A DNA stretch of 64,000 nt from Gracilaria gracilis (lineage: Eukaryota > Rhodophyta > Florideophyceae > Gracilariales > Gracilariaceae): the NCBI GenBank assembly GCA_030374805.1, contig JARGSG010000207.1, positions 124,001-188,000 of the forward strand, in the 5' to 3' direction. The notes beneath the pieces were generated by a model. It did no database searches, was not told where the DNA came from, and was given only the letters and a program-made list of their open reading frames with translations. Position numbers and translations under genes: made by a program. Shown one piece after another: positions 27,354-39,879 of the stretch; the stretch's first letter is position 1, and every line of letters begins with the position of its first letter.

Positions 27354-28438
27354 GTCACAACTGTACCTCAAAACAAACCCTGGGAGAAACTGAGGCCACA
27401 GCGGTTCGGCAAAACAGAGATACAGAATGATCAGACAAGAAGAAGAAGAAAGAGGAAGCTGTGGGAAGATACTTAAACGCAGTTTGTTACGCTTCACTTC
27501 GAAAGACTGCGAAACGAAACTTGGCCTACTGAAAGTTTTGGACTCTCTGTGATGCACAAAAGGTGGAATATTCTTGCTTTCTTTTTCCTCCCTTCTGTAT
27601 GAACGCACAAGCTCGTTCTATTTATGCAATGTTGTATAGACGATATGATTGAATGTAGAAAGAAGAAGCCAGTACAGGGAAGCGCTAGAAAGCTACCCGG
27701 AGAAGTATAGAAAAAATACCGCGCTCTGAAAGAACACAAATCCAGTCCGTAATCTGACGCGAGCTTCAAAAGCTCTTGGCCTTCTAACGAAAGAGGCTTT
27801 ACGTAAACCTTTACTACAGTTTAATAACAGAAAAATGGAAAACTGTTGTCCACAATAGAGAAGAAGAGAAGTAAAATCAGCGGAGTAGATGCGATCTCAT
27901 GCAGTGCTTAATGCAAACATTCGCAGACAGTCAGCAAAACTTCAACGCACCGCACATGCGCCGTCGCAGTTGAACAAGCAGTTGTACATTCATAGTCATG
28001 GAGCGCTAAGTTATTTTATTGTCTTCGAAAACGACAGAGTCTGTCCTTGATTGTGCGCTTTAGAGAACTTTTCTGATTTCTACTGCCACCTGGTCATGTC
28101 CTGTGGATCTTGCTCTCGCTCGGATCAATGATCCTCGAGATAAAAACCGCGTTCTGCTTTCTCGATTTAATTCACAAATCACTACGTCTGAGGCCAGAAT
28201 CATCCGGTTGAAATGGAAATATGGAAATCCATTCCTCGTTGTCCAACTCCAGTACCGTTGGTATATATATATATATACCAGTAGCTGTCTCTTCTAGCCG
28301 TGGACATAGACACGATACAAGGCCCAGGAGTGGCAAAAGAGTCTGTAGTAAAAGAGTACCGGTCTGTACACCTCCATCTGTCGTTCTTATCTGAGAAATT
28401 GTGAGCAAAGAGTCGGTGTCAGTGCTCTCGTTTCAGGT
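27354..28438. other. AT-rich spacer upstream of HCF173-like B
   Basis: Nothing coding is recognised. Near its right end is TACCGTTGGTA (28253-28263), fused to a (TA)n run and TATACCAG (to 28283). This composite is the reverse complement of the element at 10730-10748 and lies about 175 bp before the HCF173-like B start, so it may contain its promoter. Confidence 0.5.
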
Positions 28439-30121
28439 ATGTACACTTTCGTACATCCAAATCACATACACTTCAAGAGAAGCAAGAACACATTTCGGAT
28501 TACAACTCCTCAGAAAGAATCCCACCGGATAAACTGGGTGATAGCGTCTGCTCATAGACCTGCCTGGCCTTTCGCTGGACACATGCAACCTCGGCTCTTG
28601 TACTCATCAATGGGCAGACTGACGAGCAGGACAACTACAGAAACTTTTCCAGAACGCATAGCTCGTCATTTGCGTCAAAGTAAAGATGGCGTGTTTCTTG
28701 TAACAGGCGCAAGCGGTCGCACCGGCAGCCGTGTTGTTCGCAATCTCCTCTTGGCCGGAAAGAGGGTGCGTGCATTGACGAGAGATCGTCGACGACTAAT
28801 TGACGCTATGGAAAAGCTTGACGTTGATATAGAAAAAGAAGAACGCGAAGGACGGCTCGACGTATACCTAGCTGACTTGTTTAATCTATCAACAGGTGTA
28901 TTTGAGGACGTAGTTCAAATTGCAAGTTGCACCGGCACCACCTCTCGAACAACAAACAACACGGAAAATGGAGGAACGCAAGGTTCGAGCCAAGAACCAC
29001 CGTTCTCTCTGGAGAATAAGCCTGAAGACGTGGAATACATCGGCATTCGAAACTTGATACAGGAAGCCCAAAGGCACTTCTCCCGAACGGAGGCAAGTCG
29101 TAGCTCAATCGCTATTCTCGACTTTTCAAACACTTCCTCAGTCAATACACAATGGTCGCCTGTGAATGATGTAGTGATGGGGGGTGTGAGTAAGAGCAGC
29201 GTGCAATCGGAGAACAAGGAGCTTGTCTTTTCTGGGAGCGTATCGACTGAGAACAATGGTGGGTTTGCCTCCGCCAGAATGCTTGACATGGAAACACCCA
29301 TGAACCTTAACGGATACGACGGGCTGTTGCTGCGCGTCAGAGGTGATGGAAACCATTATAAGATGATTGTAAGGTGCGAGCCTAAATGGGACGGATTGTG
29401 CCACTGCTATACCTTTGAAACGACCAAAGATGAATGGATAGACATCAAAATACCCTTCGAAAAGTTCAACTCTGTGCGCCGAGCGAAGACCGTGGAGGAT
29501 GCCCCAGCGCTGAACCCTAGTAACATCGTAGCATTCCAACTAATGCTAAGCAAGTTTGATTATGACGGAGAGCTTAATCCCACATTCAAACCTGGCTCCT
29601 TTAAATTGAGGGTTTCTGAAATCCGTGCCTATGTGGAGGAGAGCAGTGCTGGATGTCCCAGACTCGTCCACATCGGCACTGCTGCAACGACAAGGACGTT
29701 GCGAAAAAACGAATTCAAAGAGCAAATCCCCATCGTACAATTAAGTGACAAGCTTGGACGGATTCTAGATTGGAAACTCGCTGGAGAAGACACGATCCGC
29801 ACTTCTGGTGTTCCCTACTGCGTGCTGCGATCAACTGGTTTAAATGATTCTACTGCTGCCGTGGGAATGGACAACCTGTTCTTTGATCAAGGTGACTTTC
29901 TCACAGGAAACTTATGCAGGGATGACCTAGCCGCACTGATCGTGGCAGCCTTCTCAAACCCAGCGTTTACAAATGTTACAACAGAAATATCCTCGCGGAA
30001 AAAAGGACAAGAGCTGAGATCCATGGAAGAGCAGCTACAAAACCTAAGCGTGGACAACGAACGCGACAGGAAGTTCGCACCATTTCCATACATTCCGAAC
30101 AGAGCAACAGTTCCACAATAG
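28439..30121 (+). CDS. HCF173-like atypical SDR with CIA30 insert (copy B)
   Basis: This is a 560-residue paralogue of copy A, with the same order: Rossmann fold with VTGASGRTGSRVVRNLL, ASCTGTT, CIA30 insert (NDVVMGGVSKSS, CHCYTFE, DGELNPTFKPGS), HIGTAATTRTLR, KLAGEDTIRTSGVPYC and a final FAPFPYIPN. The two differ in many positions and in base composition, this copy being much less GC-rich. By analogy with plant HCF173 it should act in the plastid, perhaps on psbA mRNA translation or photosystem II biogenesis; the split between copies is unknown. The N-terminal 60 residues are basic and Ser-rich, consistent with a transit peptide. Met at 28583 (MQPRLLYSS) is an alternative start. Confidence 0.85.
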   Translation: MYTFVHPNHIHFKRSKNTFRITTPQKESHRINWVIASAHRPAWPFAGHMQPRLLYSSMGRLTSRTTTETFPERIARHLRQSKDGVFLVTGASGRTGSRVVRNLLLAGKRVRALTRDRRRLIDAMEKLDVDIEKEEREGRLDVYLADLFNLSTGVFEDVVQIASCTGTTSRTTNNTENGGTQGSSQEPPFSLENKPEDVEYIGIRNLIQEAQRHFSRTEASRSSIAILDFSNTSSVNTQWSPVNDVVMGGVSKSSVQSENKELVFSGSVSTENNGGFASARMLDMETPMNLNGYDGLLLRVRGDGNHYKMIVRCEPKWDGLCHCYTFETTKDEWIDIKIPFEKFNSVRRAKTVEDAPALNPSNIVAFQLMLSKFDYDGELNPTFKPGSFKLRVSEIRAYVEESSAGCPRLVHIGTAATTRTLRKNEFKEQIPIVQLSDKLGRILDWKLAGEDTIRTSGVPYCVLRSTGLNDSTAAVGMDNLFFDQGDFLTGNLCRDDLAALIVAAFSNPAFTNVTTEISSRKKGQELRSMEEQLQNLSVDNERDRKFAPFPYIPNRATVPQ

Positions 30122-30348
30122 TACGGTCATAGACTAATATAGAATCATGCACAGAAATGGGCCTTCCCAGTTTCTTCGAATTGCATGGTCCTGATAGAAA
30201 ATGAATAATACATGAACGTTTCCTTGCATTCCAATCCAAAGCTGTTCTTGTTCAGTAGACAGTCAAAAGTTTGCAACACCTCATAGGGCCATAGAGCATG
30301 GCGTGCCTCGAAGTTACAGATTGAGGAGGTTGAGTTTAGTGGTACAGA

Positions 30349-31500
30349 TCAACGCATGTGATGTTCCCTAAGCCACTCAACATACTTTGATGCATCTCTC
30401 CGCCCTTGTTGATATATTTTCATAGCGTCGTCATAACCGCAGGGAAACAAGTGTTCAATGTTGCACGTTTCTTGTGTTGGTGGACAAATGTCAGCAGTCA
30501 TGGCGTTAGGGTTGACGGTGGTGGTAATAACTCTGCCGCTATCGTCGTGTAAAACCGGCTGGTTGTTGGAAAAGCCACCATCCCAGAAGAATTTGCCAAT
30601 TCCAGGCCTCGCTGGTCGTTCGTAGTAGATAGGAATGTATGTTGATGCAGCAAGCATGTTGTGAAGGTGGACCTTGCTCCTGAACTTTCCAACTAAAGCA
30701 TTTCCAAAAACTTTGGCTCTCTGCGGTGTTTCCGTGACAGAGATGATAAGACGATCTGTTGCGTTGATATGGGCGTCTTTTGGAAGCGAGCGCAGGATGT
30801 GAGGCAAAGTGTAGTTGCTAACTGTGCCAAGCGGTCCTAGGGTATGGCGCTCAACGCTCTCTATACCCATGCTGATGCAAAAGTTGAGCTGAAACTGAAG
30901 GTCGAGATCAAGAGCTGCAGCTGCAGCTATGAGGGCGCCGCCGGAGGAACCCAGCCAAATGGTGTTGTGGTCTACGACTTTCTCGCTCTTCAAAACTATA
31001 CAAAGGAGGTATAGTTAGTACGTGAAGATGGGCAGTAAATGTGGAGGGATGAGGGGGTGAATCGTACCTTCACACACGCCGATGTGATACGGTAGCATCC
31101 ACGCACATCCATTGAGGGATACGGAGTGCAGCGGCAATTGCTTTTTCTGTGCGGGGTGCAGAGAGCGATCTGCGCCGATGTAGCGTCTGAGCAATGAACG
31201 CGATAGACAATGCTCAGCTAGAGCCGGGGAACATGCGGTGAGAATGCGTTTTGCGGCGGCAATGATCATGAGGCGCAGGTCTGACCACGGCCATTTGAGC
31301 CAGAGCCAGTCTGTGGAAGAAACAGCAGCATTGATGACGGGCTCCAAAAGCACGAGAAAAACGTAGAAAAGCGCCCACAGAAGGTACAAGAGGCTGTGGC
31401 GCGCGTGAACAGACACGATGCGAAGCGCGGCGGACATGAGGGAGGTGGGCGAAGAGAAGCGGCGAAAGGTCATCCAGGGACGCACGCGCCTGAGGAACAT
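30349..31500 (-). CDS. Patatin-like phospholipase (two exons)
   Basis: This is a patatin/PNPLA-type lipid acyl hydrolase of 359 residues. Exon 1 (31068-31500) has a membrane-spanning stretch (LLYLLWALFYVFLVLLEPV) and ends in the oxyanion block GCAWMLPYHIGVCE. A 72-nt GT-AG intron (30996-31067) with a perfect TACTAAC branch site joins it to exon 2 (30349-30995), which starts VLKSEKVV and carries the nucleophile elbow GSSGGA (Ser162). The catalytic aspartate is in WDGGFSNNQP (Asp283). The Ser-Asp dyad is complete, so it should be active. The order of the blocks resembles the PNPLA2-5 group, but without a clear tail. It diverges from the S4 gene. Confidence 0.88.
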
Positions 31501-31852
31501 GATGGACTGCGGGGACGCAGCATGCCGAGCGCGGCGAAGGCCGGCGGTGGAAACGGGCGATGTGTGCAGTTATCAAGAGGGAGGAGGACGCGGGCGCGGG
31601 CCGCCCATGTCGACACCCATCGCCTCGACCGACACAGCACGTCACGTGGCCGTAGCAGATGGCGCGAGTGCGCGATTTGCTCGTTGGCTGCTTCGAAAGC
31701 GCGAACGGAGAAAGAAAAAACGTACACGCCCACGTCACCCGCCACCGGTGCCCCGCGTGCTTCCCTTCTGCGGCGCGTATTGGAGCGCGTCTTCTTCAAC
31801 AAGCGGCTGTCGTTGTAAAGCTAACTTCACGCCAGTTGACAGACGCCGCACC
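31501..31852. promoter_or_regulatory. Divergent promoter, patatin and S4 genes
   Basis: This is a GC-rich 352-bp spacer with a G-box CACGTG at 31643-31648. I see no TATA box. Open frames through it on both strands have no family resemblance. Confidence 0.4.
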
Positions 31853-32224
31853 ATGCAAGCGCACTTCATCAACGCCTTTGCAACGGCAATGCCGCTACGC
31901 GCCGCCGTTCACGCGCCGCCCGCCGCAACCTGCGGCACGCGCGGGCAGTGTGCCGCGCCGCGCCGCCGCCGCTTGGGCGCGCGCATGGTGCGCGATCGCT
32001 TCGACAAACAGGGCCGCCAATACATCCGTCTGGAGCAGTTCCTCAAGCTGCAGCGCATGGCCTCCACAGGCGGCGAGGCGAAGGCCATGATCGCCGAGGG
32101 AGCCGTGCTCGTCAATGGCAGCGTCGAGCTTCGACGCGGCCGCAAGCTGCGACAGGGTGACGCCGTCTCGCTGCAGGGTGATGACGTGCCGCTCGCCGTC
32201 GACTTTGTGCCCGACGACGAGTAG
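31853..32224 (+). CDS. S4-domain RNA-binding protein (YaaA/YbcJ type), probably plastid
   Basis: This 123-residue protein ends in a compact S4 RNA-binding domain: IRLEQFLKLQRMASTGGEAK, then IAEGAVLVNGSVELRRGRKL and RQGDAVSL. This is the layout of bacterial YbcJ/YaaA-type ribosome-associated S4 proteins rather than of uS4 or pseudouridine synthases. The first 45 residues (MQAHFINAFATAMPLRAAV) are basic and Ala-rich, like an organelle transit peptide, which is why the ATG at 31853 is chosen. It lies 270 bp ahead of DPM1 on the same strand. Confidence 0.8.
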   Translation: MQAHFINAFATAMPLRAAVHAPPAATCGTRGQCAAPRRRRLGARMVRDRFDKQGRQYIRLEQFLKLQRMASTGGEAKAMIAEGAVLVNGSVELRRGRKLRQGDAVSLQGDDVPLAVDFVPDDE

Positions 32225-32370
32225 ATGGCCTTGAGCTATGGACGCAGCCGACGTGGCGGACGTCGTGTGCGCCGAGCTCGGAAAGCGGCGCGCGTGCCGG
32301 CGCTCCAGCGCGGCACCGGTGCGAAGCGAAGCAATGCGCGTGCGCACCCATCGCGCGGCAGTCAACTTGA

Positions 32371-33219
<849 letters not shown>

Positions 33220-33498
33220 CTCATCACATCACTTATGCTACAACTAGTAACTCTGAATTCAATCATATCGTGTCACCGCAGCTGATTTCCGATTCAACTG
33301 AACAACTTTGCTATGATTTCACTCAGTTCCATTTTCAGCGGGATGCGGAAAGTCACTGAAGCTATCACTAATCCACATTTGCTCAGCTGCTGATAACCCC
33401 CCTCAGAGCAGGTGACAACGAGCTTGCAAGTTTGGCCAAGCACATGATGTTCTACGTCCCATTTTCACACTCCAGGTCTTCAATTGGAACAAATGGCC

Positions 33499-33770
<272 letters not shown>

Positions 33771-34966
33771 TTTGTCAAGCACATTACGAGCGCCCAATTT
33801 GAATGCGCTCCAAATTTTGAAGAAAAGAACGAAGTACTCTCAGCAACATCTTCCTTGTGGCATGTGTCGTGACACGAGAGATGAGTTGCCTGGTTTCGTG
33901 AAGAGTCTCCCTTGTCATCACCCCTGCAGAGTCTCTCCTTCGTCTTTACTGTGGTCCTAAGTTCCCTACTCTGAAACTAAGAGAAAGTTACAAATCTAAG
34001 CAGTTCTCTGTCGTCAGGAAGGCAAAAGTTTTTGGGCCATTGTCTAATCGTGTCTAACATGGAGTTTTATTCTCTTTCTTTCTGCGATGGTAGCTCTGCT
34101 TGTTGCCACACGTTTGGTAACGGGGGACTGGAATACAACGTGCCCTACTTCTCTCTTGATCCCTGTATCTCACTTGCATCTCCGAACCTTTCCATCTTAA
34201 ATAAGGCGCAAGCTCTCACTTTGCACGAGCAACACGGAAATGCAAAAGAAATCCGCGCGGTATATGTACTGTCGACGTCATTACAGCAAAGCATTCTCTT
34301 CTTTAATGCGAATATCAAAGCCTTGCTATAGCGGGCAAGAACAAGAGCACTCTAGACATACCGAACGAAGTCGTCCTTCTATGCGTCAATTCTTTTGCGT
34401 TTGCATTTGAATCGGAATAGTCACCAATAAGCGGTTTAGAATGGAACAGTTCGTCATTTCATTCGTAATGCTGTTTTGAATCTGTTCAAATGGAGAAAAG
34501 GATTACTCGGGATGTTCACCCAAACAGATATCCGAGCTTTCTCGGCCAAGTGACAAAGACCCTCAAGAAGTCGGAACAGAACTGTATCAGCATTGCAAGC
34601 GTTCGGAAACAAACCCCTCAAGTTTCTGACGCATCATCAAGATGATCTTCAAGCGTTTTTCGTTACATGTGTATGCCTGCATGTTTGCACGTGACCAGTT
34701 TTGACGTGTTATTCGCCCCCAATGCTGCGCTGGACGACTATTTGAGAACTCTCGAGCGTACCCATCGGCACAGAAGTGCTACAACTGCAGCTCAATAACC
34801 AATCTTGTGCCTCACGGGCTTCTCCATTTAAGTGCAAACTCTTTTTGTTCTCGTCTGATGTTCAGCTTTTCCACGACTGCCGTCTACGCACAATCTTCTA
34901 CACGTATCCCTGTAACCTCTTCTTTTTCAAGTTCGAGCAAAGTTTGAACGACATAACATATACGGA

Positions 34967-35695
34967 ATGATGATCAGTACAGAAGCTCGCCCAGGTTTGG
35001 GGACCTGCCACTCTTGGAAAGACCAGCAACGAATGATATCTGAATACCTGCGAAGTCGAGGGCTGATTTCCTTCGACAACGCTCGTCATAACCCCCGCCT
35101 CCTCCGTGCTCAACATGATGATGAGACGGTCACTGTGTATCAAGCGTACAACCCTTGCATAGGCGTTCCAGCCGCCGAAAACGGAAACTTTTGCAACTCC
35201 GAATTTAGCTTCTCGCGGATGACATGGATTAAGCCAAATTTCTCATGGATGATGTATCGTTCGGGATGGGCCTCGAAGGAAAATCAAGAAGTGGTTCTGG
35301 CTATCCGATTGTGGCGGAAATATTTTGACGAACTCCTCGCTCAAAGTGTGCCGACGACGTACGGGGCCACTGCGGAGTACGCCACGGTTGGGGAGTGGGG
35401 CAAGGCTCTCAAGAACAGTGACGTGCTGGTTCAATGGGACCCTGATCATCACATTATCACTGGAGCCTCATTGCCGTACAGAGTTGTTCAGCTTGGAATT
35501 CGACGCCGGGCTCTTGAAGGTTTCAAAGGTGCGGGAATCGCCTCCATTATAGATATCTCTCAACAAGTTCGAAGGCTTCGCAAAGAACTTCTGAGCAGGC
35601 CTCTTACTGATCCCCTATCATGTACTGAGAAGACTCCTTTAGAAGCACATTATCCCATATGCCCTCGAATTTCTCAGACTCACTTGATTCGATAA
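34967..35695 (+). CDS. DUF4291 domain protein
   Basis: This 242-residue single-exon protein matches DUF4291, a family of unknown function common in bacteria and some fungi. Its hallmarks are VTVYQAYNPCIG, SRMTWIKPNFSWMMYRSGWA, VLVQWDPDHH and LPYRVVQLGI. The total length and the ending (RLRKELL, then EAHYPICP) fit a complete protein. The start may be 34967 or one of the next Met codons, since the first 50 residues lie outside the conserved domain. It stands alone between spacers. Codon use is not visibly different from nearby AT-rich genes. Transfer from bacteria is possible but unproven. Confidence 0.8.
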   Translation: MMISTEARPGLGTCHSWKDQQRMISEYLRSRGLISFDNARHNPRLLRAQHDDETVTVYQAYNPCIGVPAAENGNFCNSEFSFSRMTWIKPNFSWMMYRSGWASKENQEVVLAIRLWRKYFDELLAQSVPTTYGATAEYATVGEWGKALKNSDVLVQWDPDHHIITGASLPYRVVQLGIRRRALEGFKGAGIASIIDISQQVRRLRKELLSRPLTDPLSCTEKTPLEAHYPICPRISQTHLIR

Positions 35696-36116
35696 AAGAA
35701 CTCCAACTTTAAATCCCAGCCTCGTCCATTCAGGAAGAGACGGGCCGACTTTCTCATTGTACCCATGTAGGAAAACCATTAGCGTTTCATTACCAACTCG
35801 TAGGAACCAATTTTGTGCAAATGACAAAACGTTGTCGTCGAAGTTGTTTACACCAGAACAAGAAGAAGTGAACCGTCTTTGGTCCAATATTTGCCACTGC
35901 AAGTCAATGTCTGAGTCAGACAGTCTGACTATCCAGGATGGTCAGTTCGTAATTCCAACAGCAGCTCCAAGCGAATTCAATCTCAGCTTCGGCGAAGCTT
36001 GTTAACTGTGGTTGATGAGGCTGGTACTAAATAGCAAGCCACATAAATGCAATTTTGATAACCTTCCTACACATATCATATGATGAAAGGATAGTTGGTC
36101 GATCGAGAATCCAACT
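35696..36116. other. Spacer between convergent DUF4291 and Cys-rich genes
   Basis: Open frames of about 80 codons run on both strands (35757-36005 plus, 35639-35902 minus). Neither resembles a known family and neither has a clear start context. They might be decayed exons; I do not call a gene. Confidence 0.4.
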
Positions 36117-38100
36117 CTATATCTGCGACACCGGTACACATACATTGTGATCACTGCATACGAGATCCCTTGAAGCACAAGCAATGTTCCCTCTTGGCAA
36201 ACACTTCTGAAACAGACCAACTACCCGCTGGCATGTATGAGAGCCGTTTTGTGGCAAACAGAAAAGAGGGATGGCATTCATGGGCGCCCCGTTGGGATAA
36301 CTTTGAATCTCGATGGATACGCACCTGCCATCCTTCTCCCCGGGATTTGGATTGCAACTATCACCGATGCTTAGCGATAACGATGGGTCATAGCATTTTC
36401 CTTGGCGTCCTTGCCCTCCACTTGGACCACATTTCAGGTCTCCAAGGCAAGAGTCATCATTTGCACATACTCCCCCCACGCTTCGTTTCGGTCGACAAAC
36501 TCTAATACCGTTTCCTAGATAATCTCGCGAACACTGTAGACCTTTCTTACATTTCTTCCATTTGCGTCATACACGAGATAAGACAGGTTAGAATGTGATG
36601 GATCTCTTTGTAGAGATAGTGATTACTTACGAATTCGAACTGGGCTGATGTCGAGCACGGCTGCCAAAGCCCTGCTTCCCGGATTGGAAGCCGGCAAGTT
36701 TTCCCGGATGCGAAATTCCATTCATTCGGTACGCATGATAAGGAAGGGTGACAAGCCAATTCTGTGCAATTACCAAACGAGGAAGCGATCGTTATTGGAA
36801 CGTCTGGCGCTGCTGCAACGCGACGGCAAACCCCATCTACGCAATAAGTTCCTTCTTCACAAGTAAAATGAAACTGATTCGAACAGTTCGCACCAACTGG
36901 TATCACTTTCGTACAAGTGCGCAACGGTGGTGAACCACGTGGTGGAATACCACTAAACTCCATTTGAACACCAGGAACCTCAGAGCAAACAGTGCCTGGT
37001 TCGCATATCGCAAACTCTACCCCATTACAAATGGACCCCAGCGGTACAACCTCTCGCCGTCTCCTGCAACCATACGTGCCTACAAACTGCTTCGTTCGTC
37101 GAGACAAAGTCCGACGGCATTCGCGAGGATCGCCGGGTATGTCAGGCGGACAGGTGCTTAGCGGGGAATCTGGAGTACAGAAGTGTTGACCAGAATTGGG
37201 CGATGTCGCTCTTTGAACGCAGACGTTCTCCCCATCCACATCGGCACAACTGAGTCCTCTTCGAGCGTCGCACATGTCATTGGTAGGATTACAAGCAGCT
37301 CCCAGCTGCTTGATGAGATCGGCTTCCAAAACGCAGACTCCAATTGGGCCAGATGGTCTGTTACACAGAGCGTCGACTGAACGAGGGTTACGCAGTGGCC
37401 ACGGCACGATCGCACATTGTTGGTCATCATCACACAGTTGTCCGGCTTTCTGGGATGGTTGGCAAATACCAGGTGTATCTGGGTCCCTGTCAGCGCAAAA
37501 CCCCTCACATTCGAAGTTATCAGCTTCCATTCCACATTTCTGCCCGGTGGTTTTCCTTGCCGTACATCTACCAACATAATTGCGACAATAGAAGCCCTTC
37601 AGTACCTGGCAGGAACGTCCTTCTCCTATTTGACAAGAGTCACCCTCAAAACCGGTGGTTGATATGCCACAAGTGCGCCCATCCACACACTCAAGCCCTC
37701 CTTTACAAGGGCGCCCTCCCATAGCTTGTGAACAGTCACCCCCTTCAGGAATTTGCTTCACACATGTTGGGGCTCCGGTTCGGTTCAAAAATCCGCAAAA
37801 GGTTCCTTCTTCACATTCCCCTGTGCCGATTGGAAAACTTGGAAAACATAGAGGACCTGTTGAAAATCGGGGCAGACATGTTGAAGGAAAATTCACGTTA
37901 TCAAAGTAGACATCATCATCAAATTGTGATCCAGATGGTTTACAATACCGGTCGACAGGACAATCAATATTGCTGAGACAGGATTCCCTTGACGTGATAA
38001 GGTGAAGAGGTGGAATGGCAGTCCGCCCCGAGGAACTGGCGAAGAAGAAGCTATAGAACAGCAGCATAAGCATACAGGGAGTACGTTTAAACGCCCACAT
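36117..38100 (-). CDS. Secreted cysteine-rich repeat protein (two exons)
   Basis: This 628-residue protein has a signal peptide (start MWAFKRTPCMLMLLFYSFFF) and a chain of Cys-rich modules of the type C-x5-C-...-C-x(2-6)-C, such as GTFCGFLNRTGAPTC, CSQAMGGRPCKGGLEC, GKTC and SLSCVPNEW. These resemble EB or Dickkopf-type disulphide modules, but I do not recognise a named family. Exon 1 is 36631-38100; a 97-nt GT-AG intron (36534-36630, donor GTAAGT, acceptor CTACAG, both at codon boundaries) leads to exon 2 (36117-36533), which continues the same pattern (CSRDYLGNGIRVC, GGVCANDDSC). Location is probably extracellular or in the cell surface; function unknown. The frame upstream of 38100 is not needed. 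Confidence 0.8.
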
Positions 38101-39843
38101 GGAAAGAACACAGGATTCAATTATCCAGTTGTCAGACCGAAGGCAGATTATACCGAAGGTACAGGAGGACACATTTGCGTTATATGCGAAATGTGCAGAC
38201 CGATATGTAGACGTGTACAGGTGGATTGCTTGAAAAGGTCCCCCCCCCCTCTCTAGGTTATCACATATGCGTATCAGTCAATGAATTACAGTATCTGAAC
38301 AAGTCTTCCTCTGGCCCCTGTTTGAGGTTTTAAATGTCTCGCGTTGCATCCTTGATGGTTATTACCAAGGGTAGTCTATTGAAAGTCTGCCAGCACGCTT
38401 GTAAGAAACCAATAGCCCGACATTATATGATGAACATCAGTTCTCCTGAAAGTCGACTTCAATGCATAATATTTTCGTGGCGGGAATTCGAGATAGAGAC
38501 GAACGTCGACAATGACTTGTCATGGCCCGCAATACCATATAATTTGGGTTCTACAACCCTTTTCGGTTCACGTTCTTGCCCAGGAAAAGCGGCTTGCGGA
38601 TTGTGGATCCTCTTCAATTGTTTACAGGCTTAATTTGGACAAGAATATATCGTTTCCGCTCTTGAGATTCTCGTAGACATCGTATCATACAGTAGTATTC
38701 AAGTATCCCACTGTCTTTCGTGGCCTTTCTAGATAGTCTCTCATTTTAGTACTGTCCCCTACACTCCCATTCGGGGCGTGTGCCTAGTTCAGCGGGGAAT
38801 TCAAAACAAAACCGTACACACTCTACAGAAGAGAACACGTATCCCTAGCTAGATGATAAAGCTTACCGTGAAGATTGAATCTAAGATTCCTTGCACAAGG
38901 CATGGTCCTGTTCCTTTCGCACCAGAACAACTCGTACACTTCAAAATAAATACGGAAAGTTAAGCTGTACAGGCACGGTTGGGTTGAAGCTTGCTTCCGT
39001 ACTTCCGAAGAATGACAAAGTGGCATCTGAGAAAACTCTTGAGAGCAAGTCGGTCTCGCAGTAGGCTCGGTCACGGAAGACCTTCTCCTCTCTCAGAAAG
39101 GAGGAGATGTCTCGAGTCTTCTATGGCGTCCACTCTAATGAAGTCCACAATCATGCCACATAGTTGCCATCAATCTAGATTAATCTAGATTGCCTTTCAT
39201 AAATCCGAACTTGAAGCAAGTGGGTGGAGTTCTGTTTCGCACGTAGGAACGTGGCACTCCAGCGTGATATTTTGCAACTCACGGGAAGTAGTATGTATTG
39301 TGGCAGATGAAGGGGCCATTACCGGACGTCAGTGTCGTAAAACAGCACACATGCGGCGGGGGCAGTGAGGGTAGCGCACAGGAGCCGAACGGCCTCACTG
39401 GAAGCATTCACTGTAAAACAACAGCATAGCTGTTTTAGTAACAGCCATGATCAAAAGTCTTCTGAACTCTTGACTGGCAGCGTCGAGAGCGACCAGGTCT
39501 CCATGCAATGAATGCAGCCCGAAAGGACGCAAGCCCGCTACAACTACTCTCCTAATCTCCTATTTCCTTATATATCCACAGCTAATGTCCACAAAGAAGA
39601 AGTGTATGACGCGACGAGATTTATCTCTCCTGCTGGCCTGTGCCTTACGCTGAAACCAACAAGAAATAGATGACGCAAATGCTGTGATGCTAAAGCAATT
39701 GTATCCTACTTGGTAAGTTACACTAGACAATACCCAGGCACATCGCGACTTACCCTTCAGAGTACTGTACTGTAGATAAGTGTAAAGTTAGCCCTTTTAA
39801 TCCTCGATGAAGTTCTATATTTGACCCTACGGTGCACCACGAG

Positions 39844-39879
39844 GGTAGCGTTTTAACGCTAAGGGTTAAAAACGCTACC
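39844..39879. repeat. Near-perfect inverted repeat of the GGTAGCGTT word
   Basis: GGTAGCGTTTTAAC at 39844-39857 faces GGTTAAAAACGCTACC at 39864-39879; the arms pair with a single base slip. The right half with its left flank (AAGGGTTAAAAACGCTACCT) differs at two of 20 positions from 21991-22010. Confidence 0.85.
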
